A stretch of 64,000 nucleotides of DNA from positions 1 to 64,000 of the forward strand of contig JADHLI010000007.1 of the NCBI GenBank assembly GCA_016780775.1, read 5' to 3'. This DNA comes from Alphaproteobacteria bacterium (GTDB lineage: Bacteria; Pseudomonadota; Alphaproteobacteria; Puniceispirillales; Puniceispirillaceae). The translations under genes and the position numbers were made by a program. A model generated the notes under the pieces. That model was not told the origin of the DNA. It worked only from the letters and a program-made list of their open reading frames with translations, and ran no database searches. Below are positions 54,255 through 62,578 of this stretch, piece after piece; position 1 is the stretch's first letter; each line of letters begins with the position of its first letter.

Positions 54255-54944
54255 ATGATCGATTTATATTACTGGCCAACACCAAACGGGCATAAAATCA
54301 CTATCGCGCTTGAAGAGATGGGCTTGGAATATAATGTGAAGCAGGTGAATATTGGCAAAGGTGATCAGTTTAACCCTGACTTTCTGGCTTTCTCACCCAA
54401 TAACCGGATGCCTGCAATTATCGACCATGATGGCCCGGATAAAAAGCCGATATCAGTCTTTGAGTCAGGCGCTATATTGCTTTATTTGGCAGCAAAGACA
54501 GGCCTTTTGATGCCAGCGGATAGACGGGGACAAGTACAGGTTCAGGAATGGTTGATGTGGCAAATGGGCGGATTTGGACCGATGCTAGGCCAAGCACATC
54601 ATTTTAATTTCTACGCGCCAACGCGCATAGATTACGCCATGAACCGCTATTCTGATGAAGCAAACCGGCTATATGGCGTTATGGATAAACGTTTAGCTGT
54701 AAGTCAGTTTATTGCCGGGGATAGCTATTCGATTGCTGATATTGCGATTTTGCCATGGACACGCAGCTATAAGCGCCAGAATGTCGATATAGAAGCCTAT
54801 CCGCATGTCAATGCGTGGCGCAAGAAGTTACTGAGGCGTCCGGCTGTGCAGGCTGGCGGCGCAATTGGTGCAGATTGGCGCGAAGATTTAAAAGAAATCA
54901 GTGCCGAGAATTATGCCAAGCTCTTTGGCACAGAAAAAAAATAG
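54255..54944 (+). CDS. Glutathione S-transferase, YghU/GstB-like
   Basis: A 229-residue GST with a thioredoxin-like N-terminal domain (IDLYYWPTPNGHKITIALEEMGL, NNRMPAIIDHDG, SVFESGAILLYLAAKTG) and an all-helical C-terminal domain (MDKRLAVSQFIAGDSYSIADIAILPWTRSY). The P-N-G-H-K start and MWQMGGFGPMLGQAHHF segment match the YghU/Nu-class group, which reduces disulfides and peroxides with glutathione. It stands between the two arms of the ligase-linked repair set and ends 22 bases before the exonuclease start. Confidence 0.9.
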   Translation: MIDLYYWPTPNGHKITIALEEMGLEYNVKQVNIGKGDQFNPDFLAFSPNNRMPAIIDHDGPDKKPISVFESGAILLYLAAKTGLLMPADRRGQVQVQEWLMWQMGGFGPMLGQAHHFNFYAPTRIDYAMNRYSDEANRLYGVMDKRLAVSQFIAGDSYSIADIAILPWTRSYKRQNVDIEAYPHVNAWRKKLLRRPAVQAGGAIGADWREDLKEISAENYAKLFGTEKK

Positions 54945-54966
54945 TAACCCTAGCTATCAGGATACT

Positions 54967-55974
54967 ATGGATTGGGTAAAAATAGATAAAGCTGGCTTAT
55001 CCATTCTGCCAGCAGGTGCGCATATCGACCCGCTTGTTAAGGCCGGGATAGCGCTGATTACCCATGGCCATGCAGACCATGCGCGGCCCGGCCATAGCCA
55101 GGTAATCGCAACGCCTGAAACGCTAGCGATTATGGCTGCGCGTTATGGAGATGATTTTACCGCGATTAAGACCCCGCTTCGCTATGGTGAGAAGATGCAG
55201 CTTGGGGATGTGCAGATTAGTATGGCACCATCTGGGCATATTCTAGGTAGCGCGCAAATCATTGTGGAATATCAGAATACCCGCCTGATTGCCGCTGGTG
55301 ATTATAAACGTAAGTCTGACCCTACTTGCGCAGCCTTTGAGATTGTTCCTTGCGATATATTTATTACCGAAGCCACCTTTGGTCTGCCGGTTTTTCGCCA
55401 CCCTGACCCAAAAGCTGAAATAGAGCGGCTATTGAAGGTAAAATCTTTGTTTCCAGAGCGCTCTATCCTCATCGGCGCTTATGCGCTAGGCAAAGCACAA
55501 CGGGTTATCGCTCTTCTGCGTGCAGCGGGCTATAATGCGCCCATTTATATGCATGGCGCTATGCAGAATTTATGTACTCTGTATCAGAAACATGGGGTAG
55601 AGCTAGGCGAATTACGTCCCGCCACTTCCACAAGTCGCGGCAAGCCTGCAAAAGAGTTGGAAGGGGCTATTATTATTGCGCCGCCGTCAGCAATGAATAC
55701 AGTATGGGCGCGCCGGCTCAGCGACCCTTTAAATGTCTTTGCATCGGGGTGGATGCAGGTTCGTCAACGCGCTAAGCAACGCGGTGTAGAATTTCCCCTT
55801 ATTTTGTCAGACCATGCGGATTGGGATGATTTGCTCGCCACCATCGAAGAGGTTAATCCGGGCGAGGTTTGGGTAACTCATGGCCGCGAGGATGCGCTTA
55901 TTCTTGCGTGTAAAGAGCGCGGAATATCTGCGCGGGCGCTATCGCTAATCGGTTATGATGAGGCGGTGGAATGA
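54967..55974 (+). CDS. Ligase-associated DNA damage response exonuclease (MBL fold)
   Basis: A beta-CASP-related metallo-beta-lactamase-fold nuclease (about 335 aa). Metal ligands are in ALITHGHADHARPGHSQVI (HxHxDH), MAPSGHILGSAQIIVEY, IAAGDYKRKSDPTCA and LILSDHADWDDLLATI, with WVTHGREDA at the end. This is the Exo component of the Lhr-Lig-Exo-Pde set. ATG 54967 (MDWVKIDKAG) fits the family start; the frame is open upstream into the GST gene. Its stop overlaps the ligase start by four bases. Confidence 0.93.
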   Translation: MDWVKIDKAGLSILPAGAHIDPLVKAGIALITHGHADHARPGHSQVIATPETLAIMAARYGDDFTAIKTPLRYGEKMQLGDVQISMAPSGHILGSAQIIVEYQNTRLIAAGDYKRKSDPTCAAFEIVPCDIFITEATFGLPVFRHPDPKAEIERLLKVKSLFPERSILIGAYALGKAQRVIALLRAAGYNAPIYMHGAMQNLCTLYQKHGVELGELRPATSTSRGKPAKELEGAIIIAPPSAMNTVWARRLSDPLNVFASGWMQVRQRAKQRGVEFPLILSDHADWDDLLATIEEVNPGEVWVTHGREDALILACKERGISARALSLIGYDEAVE

Positions 55975-57575
55975 GACGATTTTCCGAACTTTTAGAGGCG
56001 CTGATTTTTTCGCCGCGCCGAACAGTAAAACTGGCTCATCTTTCTGGCTGGTTGCGCACAGCCCCGCATCCAGACAGGGGGTGGGGACTTGCCGGGCTGA
56101 CAGGCGATCTAAGCTTTGCGCATGTCAAAGCAGGGGTGGTGCGCGAGCTTGCGAGTGAGGTGAGCTCTCCAGAACTTTTTGCCCTTTCTTATGATTTTGT
56201 CGGCGACCTAGCAGAAACGGTAGCCCTGTTATGGCCTGCTAGCCTTGAGCAAAATAGCACGCAAGCCGCAGAAGATTTGCGCCTTTCTGCGATTATTACC
56301 AGTTTGCAAGACACGCCGCGTGCCAGTATCAAGCCGTTGCTAGCAGGATATATGGACAGGCTGAATGTGGCTGAGCGTTGGGCGTTATTAAAACTTGCCA
56401 CAGGGGGGATGCGCGTGGGGGTGTCTGGGCGATTAGCACGCACAGCTCTTGCGCAGGCATTTGATAAAGATATTGCCGAAATTGAGGAAATCTGGCCCCT
56501 TATTTCTCCGCCCTATGATGATTTGTTTGATTGGTTGGAAGGGCGGGCGGCGCGCCCGCAAGCTGATGGCCGCGCTGTCTTTCGCCCGATGATGCTTGCC
56601 CATCCTGTTGATGAGGAGAGCATGGGGGAGGGGTTTGTGCCAGCTGACTGGCAAGTAGAATGGAAATGGGATGGCGCGCGCATCCAGCTGGTTAGTGCTG
56701 AGGATGGTGTGCGGCTATTTTCGCGCACTGGTGATGATATCTCTGCGAGCTTTCCTGAACTGATTACCGAAATGTCATGGAAAGGGGTGTTAGACGGGGA
56801 AGTGCTGGCAGGCACGCCCGAAGATGTTGGCAGCTTCAATGACTTGCAGCAACGCTTAAACCGCAAGCGTGTGACCAGCCACATGCAACAGGATTTCCCC
56901 GTTTTTATTCGTGCCTATGACATATTATTTGCTGGTGATAACGATTTGCGCAATTTGCCGTTGTCGCAGCGGCGGCTAAAGCTCGAAGCAGAAATGACAG
57001 AAATAGATGCCCCAAAGCTAGATTTATCTGAACACTTGCCGGCAGCTGATTTTGAAAGTTTGCAGGCGATGAAAGAGCAGGCAGATCCAAGAATTGAAGG
57101 CATCATGCTGAAAAAGGCGGATAGCCTATATATTGCTGGCCGCCCAAAAGGATGTTGGTTTAAGCTGAAACGTGATCCAAAACATGCTGATCTGGTTGTC
57201 CTATATGCCCAGCGCGGTCATGGAAAACGCTCGTCATTTTATTCTGATTATACATTTGGGGCATGGCGCGAAGGTGAAAATGGGGCAGAGTTAGTACCTG
57301 TTTGCAAAGCCTATTCAGGTTTTTCAGATGCCGAATTACGCCAGCTTGATAAATTTGTTCGAAGCCATACCATTAACAAGTTTGGCCCAGTACGCGAGGT
57401 GGAACATAAGCTGGTTGTCGAAATTGCCTTTGACCAGTTGCATAAATCGAAACGGCATAAATCAGGGATTGCTATGCGGTTTCCGCGTTTTCATGCTATT
57501 CGCTGGGATAAACCTGCCGAGGAGGCAGATAATGTGGCCTATTTGCGAAGCTTTATTCCAGATGAAGATACCTAG
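55971..57575 (+). CDS. ATP-dependent DNA ligase (ligase-associated repair set)
   Basis: A 534-residue ATP-dependent ligase with three domains. The N-terminal DNA-binding domain is helical (residues 1-190). The adenylation motif is QVEWKWDGARIQLVS (KxDG with Trp), followed by LFSRTGDDISASFPELI, VLDGEVLAGTPED, IEGIMLKKADSLYIAGRP and CWFKLKRDPKHADLVVLYAQRGHGKRSSFYSDYTFG; the OB fold ends KSGIAMRFPRFHAIRWDKPAEEAD. This is the cisplatin-resistance-type ligase. It shares CTAG with the opposing DUF2256 gene's stop. Confidence 0.95.
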   Translation: MRRFSELLEALIFSPRRTVKLAHLSGWLRTAPHPDRGWGLAGLTGDLSFAHVKAGVVRELASEVSSPELFALSYDFVGDLAETVALLWPASLEQNSTQAAEDLRLSAIITSLQDTPRASIKPLLAGYMDRLNVAERWALLKLATGGMRVGVSGRLARTALAQAFDKDIAEIEEIWPLISPPYDDLFDWLEGRAARPQADGRAVFRPMMLAHPVDEESMGEGFVPADWQVEWKWDGARIQLVSAEDGVRLFSRTGDDISASFPELITEMSWKGVLDGEVLAGTPEDVGSFNDLQQRLNRKRVTSHMQQDFPVFIRAYDILFAGDNDLRNLPLSQRRLKLEAEMTEIDAPKLDLSEHLPAADFESLQAMKEQADPRIEGIMLKKADSLYIAGRPKGCWFKLKRDPKHADLVVLYAQRGHGKRSSFYSDYTFGAWREGENGAELVPVCKAYSGFSDAELRQLDKFVRSHTINKFGPVREVEHKLVVEIAFDQLHKSKRHKSGIAMRFPRFHAIRWDKPAEEADNVAYLRSFIPDEDT

Positions 57576-57736
57576 TCAGCTTTTTGCCTGCGGCATCGCT
57601 CAGAGCAATATTTTACCTGATCCCAATCGCGAGCCCATTTTTTACGCCAGGCAAAAGGTTTATGGCAGCTAACGCAGATTTTCTCGCCTAAATCGCCTTT
57701 ACGTACCATTCTTTGATTATCTTTTTTATGCGCCAT
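57572..57736 (-). CDS. DUF2256 family protein, 54 aa
   Basis: A small zinc-finger-like protein. Reading from ATG 57736 gives MAHKKDNQRM, then KICVSCHKPFAWRKKWARDW, then DQVKYCSERCRRQKAD. Cysteines 21, 24, 44 and 48 form two C-x2-3-C pairs, and the W-R-K-K-W and V-K-Y-C-S-x-R-C-R-R pattern defines DUF2256. Function unknown; elsewhere it is often near cryptochrome/photolyase genes. Its TAG stop overlaps the ligase's TAG at the palindrome CTAG. It may be under-annotated because of its size. Confidence 0.9.
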   Translation of the reverse strand: MAHKKDNQRMVRKGDLGEKICVSCHKPFAWRKKWARDWDQVKYCSERCRRQKAD

Positions 57737-57787
57737 CTGTTTTTATCTCTGCACAAGCGAAGGGGATAGCCATAGGATTGCGTGCAT

Positions 57788-57967
57788 TTATGAGGGTTCT
57801 GTCTCACCCTCATATCGCAGGGTACAACTCCCTGTTAGGGTTTGGACCAGTAACGATTCTTTACATTTTGTCCAGCTAGGATCTGCCATATCTGACATCT
57901 CATTACGCCAGATGAGGGCTATCATCATTGCGGTCAGTAGTATCACTAAAATCCAGCGGGTGTTCAT
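57788..57967 (-). CDS. Small membrane-anchored protein, 59 aa
   Basis: ATG 57967 to TAA 57788. The N-terminal half is a membrane helix (MNTRWILVILLTAMMIALIW) with a positive N-terminus, followed by RNEMSDMADPSWTKCKESL and LVQTLTGSCTLRYEGETEPS. Two cysteines (35 and 48) in the outside part could form a disulfide. AAGGA lies nine bases before the ATG, as the end unit of a 15-bp tandem array. I do not recognise the family. It is downstream of the YcgN-family gene. Confidence 0.6.
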   Translation of the reverse strand: MNTRWILVILLTAMMIALIWRNEMSDMADPSWTKCKESLLVQTLTGSCTLRYEGETEPS

Positions 57968-57970
57968 GTT

Positions 57971-58045
57971 GCTCTATCCTTGTTTGCTCTACCCTTATTT
58001 GCGCTACAATTGTTTACGCTATCTTTGTTTACCCTACCTTTATTT
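57971..58045. repeat. Five 15-bp tandem repeats in the leader of the 59-aa protein
   Basis: On the plus strand the units are GCTCTATCCTTGTTT, GCTCTACCCTTATTT, GCGCTACAATTGTTT, ACGCTATCTTTGTTT and ACCCTACCTTTATTT, contiguous from 57971. On the minus strand each reads AAAYAANGNTAGNGY, so several units carry an AAGGATAG or AAAGGTAG box. The array fills nearly the whole gap between the YcgN stop and the small gene's start. Confidence 0.93.
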
Positions 58046-58053
58046 CATAGGCA

Positions 58054-58518
58054 TTATTCAGTATCCCAATCCACGATATGGTCAGGCATATCTGCATCGT
58101 CAACACTGCCTTCGGGAAAAATCCGTCCAGCGACTGAATGGCCTGCGCGTGCAACGCTATCTGGCGTTCCTGAAATAAGCGGATGCCAGTCTGCTAGGCC
58201 GCGCCCCTCATGCAGACGCCGATATGCACAGCTTTTTGGCATCCAGCTAATTTGACCAAGTGTTTCTGGTGTTAATACCACACAATCTGGCACATAGGTT
58301 TTGCGTTTCTCATAATTTTGGCATTGTGCTGAGGCGCAATCTAGTAATTTACAGCCTATATCGGTGCTATAGACCTCTTTTGTATCTATATCTTCTAGCT
58401 TTAGAACGCAGCATTTTCCGCAACCATCACATAGAGATTCCCATTCAGCTTGGCTCATCTCATCTAAAGATTTGGTCTCATAAAAAGGGGCGGCTGAATT
58501 TGATTTAGGCGCACTCAT
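58054..58518 (-). CDS. YcgN family cysteine-rich protein (UPF0260/YkgJ zinc-iron chelating domain)
   Basis: A 154-residue cytoplasmic protein with a Cys cluster: WESLCDGCGKCCVLKLEDIDTKE, TDIGCKLLDCASAQCQNYEKRK, VPDCVVLTPE, and MPKSCAYRRLHEGRGLADWHPLISGTPDSV. At least eight cysteines are placed like the metal ligands of the YkgJ-type domain. Function unknown. It overlaps the upstream CFA synthase gene by four bases. Confidence 0.92.
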   Translation of the reverse strand: MSAPKSNSAAPFYETKSLDEMSQAEWESLCDGCGKCCVLKLEDIDTKEVYSTDIGCKLLDCASAQCQNYEKRKTYVPDCVVLTPETLGQISWMPKSCAYRRLHEGRGLADWHPLISGTPDSVARAGHSVAGRIFPEGSVDDADMPDHIVDWDTE

Positions 58519-59780
58519 AACAGCTTTAAAACTCTTTTTTCTTCATTAGCGATATAGTCTCTGGTCTGCGGCACATCTTCATGACGTCTAGCCAGCTGAA
58601 TCTGGAATACCATGCCATGCGCATATCTGAAATAATTTTCACTACAAATAAGATAAAATCGCCACATACGGATAAAGGCTTCATCATAATGTTCTGGAAG
58701 CTGGTTCTTTTGCGCTTCAAAGCGCGCGCGCCAATGGTGCAGGGTTTCAGCGTAATGCAACCGCATTATTTCAATATCAGTTACTTTTAGTGTCGTTTTT
58801 TCAATGGCCTGCATCATCTGCCGCAAGGTAGGCAGATAGCCACCGGGGAAAATATATCTAATAAGCCAGGGGCTGGTTGCACAAGGTCGGCCATTGCGGC
58901 CAATAGAATGGATAACTGCCACCCCATTATCGGCTAGATGCCGGTCGATAGAAGCCATAAATCTATTTAGATTCTGCTTGCCTACATGTTCGAGCATGCC
59001 AACTGAAATAATACGATCAAAGCGGCGATTTCCCAGTTTGCAGTAGTCACACAATTCCACTGATAGCTGTTTGTTAAGGCTCTTCTCCTCAATTAATTTT
59101 TTAAAATAAGCATATTGATTAGCGGATAAGGTAATACCCGTGATATTTAGAGTATCTGCGCATTTGGAGAGTGCGGTGGCAAGCCCGCCCCAACCGCAGC
59201 CAATATCCAAAACTTTCATGTTTTCTTGCAGATGAAGCTTGGCAGCCAATCTGGCCATTTTCTGTTTTTGCGCAATGTCTAGCGTATCGTCATTTGACTG
59301 AAAATAGGCGCATGAATATTGCCGGTTTTCATCTAAAAATAGATCAAATAGCTGGTCAGTTAAATCATAATGATGGGCAACATTCTTGCGTGAGCGCCCG
59401 ACCGGATTTAAAGATGCAAACCAGCCAATAACCTCCCAGAACTGGCAATAGATACGGCCAATCAGGCTATGGCGCCAGCTTTGCGTATTCTGGAATAAGA
59501 AGGCAACAAAATCTTCAAATGAGCCTTCTGTAATGGTCAACTCGCCGCGCATATAATATTCACCAAACAGAGGGTCTGGACGCAATATGAGCGCCCATAA
59601 AGCAGCAGGGTGCTGCAGGCTAATCCCTATGCAGACCCCATTACTAGGCTGCTGCCTTTTTCTAATTTTCCAGACTCTGTTGCGCGGCGTAACCACGATA
59701 TCTGGTTTGCCGGGAAGCGATATCTTTAGCTGTCCAGATGACAGCATATGCCGAAGAATGAGAATGGCTAGTCTGACCAT
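58515..59780 (-). CDS. cfa: Cyclopropane-fatty-acyl-phospholipid synthase
   Basis: A 421-residue CFA synthase that adds a methylene bridge from SAM to unsaturated phospholipid acyl chains. The SAM site is MKVLDIGCGWGGLATALSK. Active-site equivalents of E. coli CFA are present: YSCAYF (Cys139), IISVGMLEHVGKQNL (Glu239), VIHSIGRNGR (His266), and LHYAETLHHWRARF. YIFPGGYLPT follows, as in E. coli. Unlike the other CFA-like gene in this window, all bicarbonate-site residues are kept. Overlaps ycgN and is divergent from mnmC. Confidence 0.9.
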   Translation of the reverse strand: MVRLAILILRHMLSSGQLKISLPGKPDIVVTPRNRVWKIRKRQQPSNGVCIGISLQHPAALWALILRPDPLFGEYYMRGELTITEGSFEDFVAFLFQNTQSWRHSLIGRIYCQFWEVIGWFASLNPVGRSRKNVAHHYDLTDQLFDLFLDENRQYSCAYFQSNDDTLDIAQKQKMARLAAKLHLQENMKVLDIGCGWGGLATALSKCADTLNITGITLSANQYAYFKKLIEEKSLNKQLSVELCDYCKLGNRRFDRIISVGMLEHVGKQNLNRFMASIDRHLADNGVAVIHSIGRNGRPCATSPWLIRYIFPGGYLPTLRQMMQAIEKTTLKVTDIEIMRLHYAETLHHWRARFEAQKNQLPEHYDEAFIRMWRFYLICSENYFRYAHGMVFQIQLARRHEDVPQTRDYIANEEKRVLKLL

Positions 59781-59988
59781 ATCGCTATCTCAGTAAAATC
59801 CATCAGCCTTACAATAATAAAAGGTTTTTCCCCTTCCAATGGGGTACTTCCTTTTGTTTTTCCAAGAGATGGGTAAACATGCCATCCCTATGCTTAAGTA
59901 TAGCGGCATTAATACTTTCAGCCGCATGCGAATTAAACCCAATTTCAGATGCAGACAAATTCCGGCAATACTGCTAGAGATAAGCGTC

Positions 59989-61797
59989 ATGGAACAACAG
60001 CCTCTGCCGCAATTACCGCCTGCTTCTGTCTCTTTTGATGACGGAATTTTGCGCGCTATTGATGTGGGGGATGTATATTTCTCCGCGGAAGATGGGCTAG
60101 CTGAAAGCCGTTATGTATTTGTTGATGGCAGCGGGGCTTTAAATGCGCTAGCAGATGCCTCTCACCTCACCATTGCAGAAACTGGATTTGGAACAGGGCT
60201 GAACCTGTTGGCTCTGTGCGAGGCGATCGCTGCGTCTAATAGCAGATGTCAAATAGATTATATCAGCTTTGAAGGGGCGCCGCTGGATGCAAAAGATGCA
60301 CGTTATGCGCATGATGCCTTTCCTGAATTAGCCAGCCTCTCAGATGATTTGATAGCAAACTGGCCGCGCCGCTGGCACGGGGTGCATCGTTTTTCCATGC
60401 TAGGGGGGCAGGTGCGGGTGCAGCTTCATTATGGGCAGGCACAAGACACTTTGCCCCGCTTATCTTTTGCGGCTGATTTCTGGTTTTTGGACGGATTTGC
60501 CCCAGCAAAAAATCCTGAACTTTGGTCACAACCTGTTTGCCATGAGATAGCTCGGCTGTCCAAAAAAGGAACAAGGTTGGCAAGTTTTACCGTTGCACGG
60601 CAGGCCCGCACCCATCTAAGCGAAGCAGGCTTTCACCTTGAAAAGGCCCCAGGCTTTGGGCGCAAGCGCGATATGCTAAAAGGTGTTTATGATAAGGGAT
60701 TTATCCGCACGCAAACTCGTCCAGCTGAACAGGTAGCCATAATTGGCGGCGGAATAGCTGGTGCGGCGATGGCACATGCGCTGACACAGCTAAATATTCC
60801 CCATTTCATCCTTGAGCAGGCAGAAAAGATAGCTACTGCCGCTTCTGGTAATCCGGCAGGATTATTAGTGCCGTTTTTAAGTGTTGGGGATATGCCGGCC
60901 GCGCGGCTATCTATTTCTGCGCTCGCGGACGCACGAAAATTTGCTGAATTGCATCAGCTTATTATCTCTTCAGGTGTTGTGAGCCTAGATTTTTCAGAAC
61001 GAAAAGCTTCCCGGCAATCTAAATTAGCCGCACAAGGCTTTCCAGAGGATCTAGCTACCTTTCTTGCGCCTAAGGATGTTGCCCATAAGATTGGGATCGA
61101 TATTGGCATGGGCGGGTTATATCATTCTGCTGGCGGGGTGGTCTCGCCGCCTGACTATTGCGCGGCGCTGATGGCTGATAGCCCTGTTTATACCAATGCT
61201 GCGGTGGCTGGGGTAAGCGGTGAAGAGGGGGACTGGCAAATTAGGTGCCATAACGACCAACATTTCAACGCAAGCCACATCATTTATTGCGGCGGTGCGG
61301 CAACCCCGCAGCTTATAGGTAGCGGCTTTCTGCCAAAAAAGCAGTTTCAAATAACCTCTGGCCAGCTAAGCTATATGCCGCAGAATACAGCCCTATCCCC
61401 GCTTAAAATGGCCATAAATTATTCTGGCTATTTGCTGCCATGCGGGGCAGGGGTGCAAATCGCTGGGGCAGGCTTTGATCCCGATGAGCGAAGAGAGGTT
61501 ACCAAAGAAGGTCATCACCAAAATCTCGCGCTGATGCCTGAGGCATTAAAAAGCCTTGCTGCGTCTCCTGATAGCTATTCAGGGCGGCGTGCGTTGCGCC
61601 TTGCTGTAGCGGATAGGCTGCCTGTTGCTGGCGAGATAACAGATACCAGATATATGCTCACTGCTCTTGGCGCGCGCGGTCTAACCCTTGCTGGGTTGTT
61701 GGCACATAGCCTTGCTTGCCGGATAGGTGGCAGGCCTGATTTTTTAGAACAACCGCTGGTAGCCGCATTATTGCCAGAACGGCTTAGAGACCTATAG
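59989..61797 (+). CDS. mnmC: tRNA mnm5s2U biosynthesis bifunctional protein MnmC
   Basis: A fused enzyme that completes 5-methylaminomethyl-2-thiouridine at tRNA position 34. The N-terminal MnmD methyltransferase (1-240) has LTIAETGFGTGLNLLAL and WFLDGFAPAKNPELWSQ. The C-terminal FAD oxidoreductase (from about 245) has VAIIGGGIAGAAMAHALTQLNIPHFILEQAEKIATAASGNPAGLLVP and the end GARGLTLAGLLAHSLACRIGG. ATG 59989 (MEQQPLPQLPP) fits the family start; the frame is open further upstream to 59839. About 602 aa. Confidence 0.94.
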   Translation: MEQQPLPQLPPASVSFDDGILRAIDVGDVYFSAEDGLAESRYVFVDGSGALNALADASHLTIAETGFGTGLNLLALCEAIAASNSRCQIDYISFEGAPLDAKDARYAHDAFPELASLSDDLIANWPRRWHGVHRFSMLGGQVRVQLHYGQAQDTLPRLSFAADFWFLDGFAPAKNPELWSQPVCHEIARLSKKGTRLASFTVARQARTHLSEAGFHLEKAPGFGRKRDMLKGVYDKGFIRTQTRPAEQVAIIGGGIAGAAMAHALTQLNIPHFILEQAEKIATAASGNPAGLLVPFLSVGDMPAARLSISALADARKFAELHQLIISSGVVSLDFSERKASRQSKLAAQGFPEDLATFLAPKDVAHKIGIDIGMGGLYHSAGGVVSPPDYCAALMADSPVYTNAAVAGVSGEEGDWQIRCHNDQHFNASHIIYCGGAATPQLIGSGFLPKKQFQITSGQLSYMPQNTALSPLKMAINYSGYLLPCGAGVQIAGAGFDPDERREVTKEGHHQNLALMPEALKSLAASPDSYSGRRALRLAVADRLPVAGEITDTRYMLTALGARGLTLAGLLAHSLACRIGGRPDFLEQPLVAALLPERLRDL

Positions 61798-61815
61798 GCC
61801 TATATAACAGGGCAG

Positions 61816-62532
61816 TTAAATAAGATCAGCAGCACGGTAGCGCTCACCTTGGCTGGTACATTCGCCACTTAGCATCCAAACAAAGGCAGGGGCTATATCC
61901 TCGGGCGTTGGCAAGGTATCTGGATTTTCGCCAGGAAAAGCTGCGGCGCGCATCGCCGTTTTCGTACCACCCGGATTTAGCATATTAATACGCAGATTAG
62001 TTTGCTCGCTTTCAGCTGCCCACACTCTGCCCATCGCTTCCAGCCCAGCTTTAGATACAGCATAACCGCCCCAGAAGGCATGCGCACCATGGGCGACTGT
62101 GCTGGATACCAGAACCGCTCTTCCTGCGTGTGATCGGCGTAAAAGCGGATCAAGGGCGGCAATTTGATGCCAGACAGAAACCAGATTAATATCAATAGTG
62201 CGTTCAAAAACTTCACTATCAATATGGGGCATTGGCGCCATTTGCCCAAGCTGGCCAGCATTTGCTACAAATCCATCTAAGCGTCCCCAACGGTTGCCAA
62301 TCGCTTGTGCTAATCGCGGCATCGCTTCATGATCGCTCTGGTCAAGTTCAACAATGGTGGCCTGCCCGCCAGCCTTGCTAATCTCATCGTCAAGTTCTTC
62401 AAGACCAGCAACGGTTCGGGCTGTAATAATAAGTTCTGCTCCTGCATCTGCGCATGCAAGCGCAGCTGCCCTTCCAATACCACGGCTAGCCCCAGTGATT
62501 AAAACAACCTTATCAGATAAAATTTGTGACAT
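61816..62532 (-). CDS. SDR family NAD(P)-dependent oxidoreductase
   Basis: A 238-residue classical SDR: VVLITGASRGIGRAAALACADAGAELIITART, DGFVANAGQLGQMAPM, AVLVSSTVAHGAHAFWGGYAVSKAGLEAMGRVWAAE (YxxxK intact), LRINMLNPGGTKTAMRA. It follows purF on the same strand, a widely kept alphaproteobacterial order, but its substrate is unknown. Convergent with mnmC. Confidence 0.9.
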   Translation of the reverse strand: MSQILSDKVVLITGASRGIGRAAALACADAGAELIITARTVAGLEELDDEISKAGGQATIVELDQSDHEAMPRLAQAIGNRWGRLDGFVANAGQLGQMAPMPHIDSEVFERTIDINLVSVWHQIAALDPLLRRSHAGRAVLVSSTVAHGAHAFWGGYAVSKAGLEAMGRVWAAESEQTNLRINMLNPGGTKTAMRAAAFPGENPDTLPTPEDIAPAFVWMLSGECTSQGERYRAADLI

Positions 62533-62578
62533 GGCTCAGGGTTTGATCCTTGAAATTTATTGAAAATCTTAACCTTAT

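Noticed and set aside
57971..58045. CRISPR-like array
   Set aside because: Units are 15 bp and directly adjoining, with no spacers and no cas genes; it is a plain tandem repeat.
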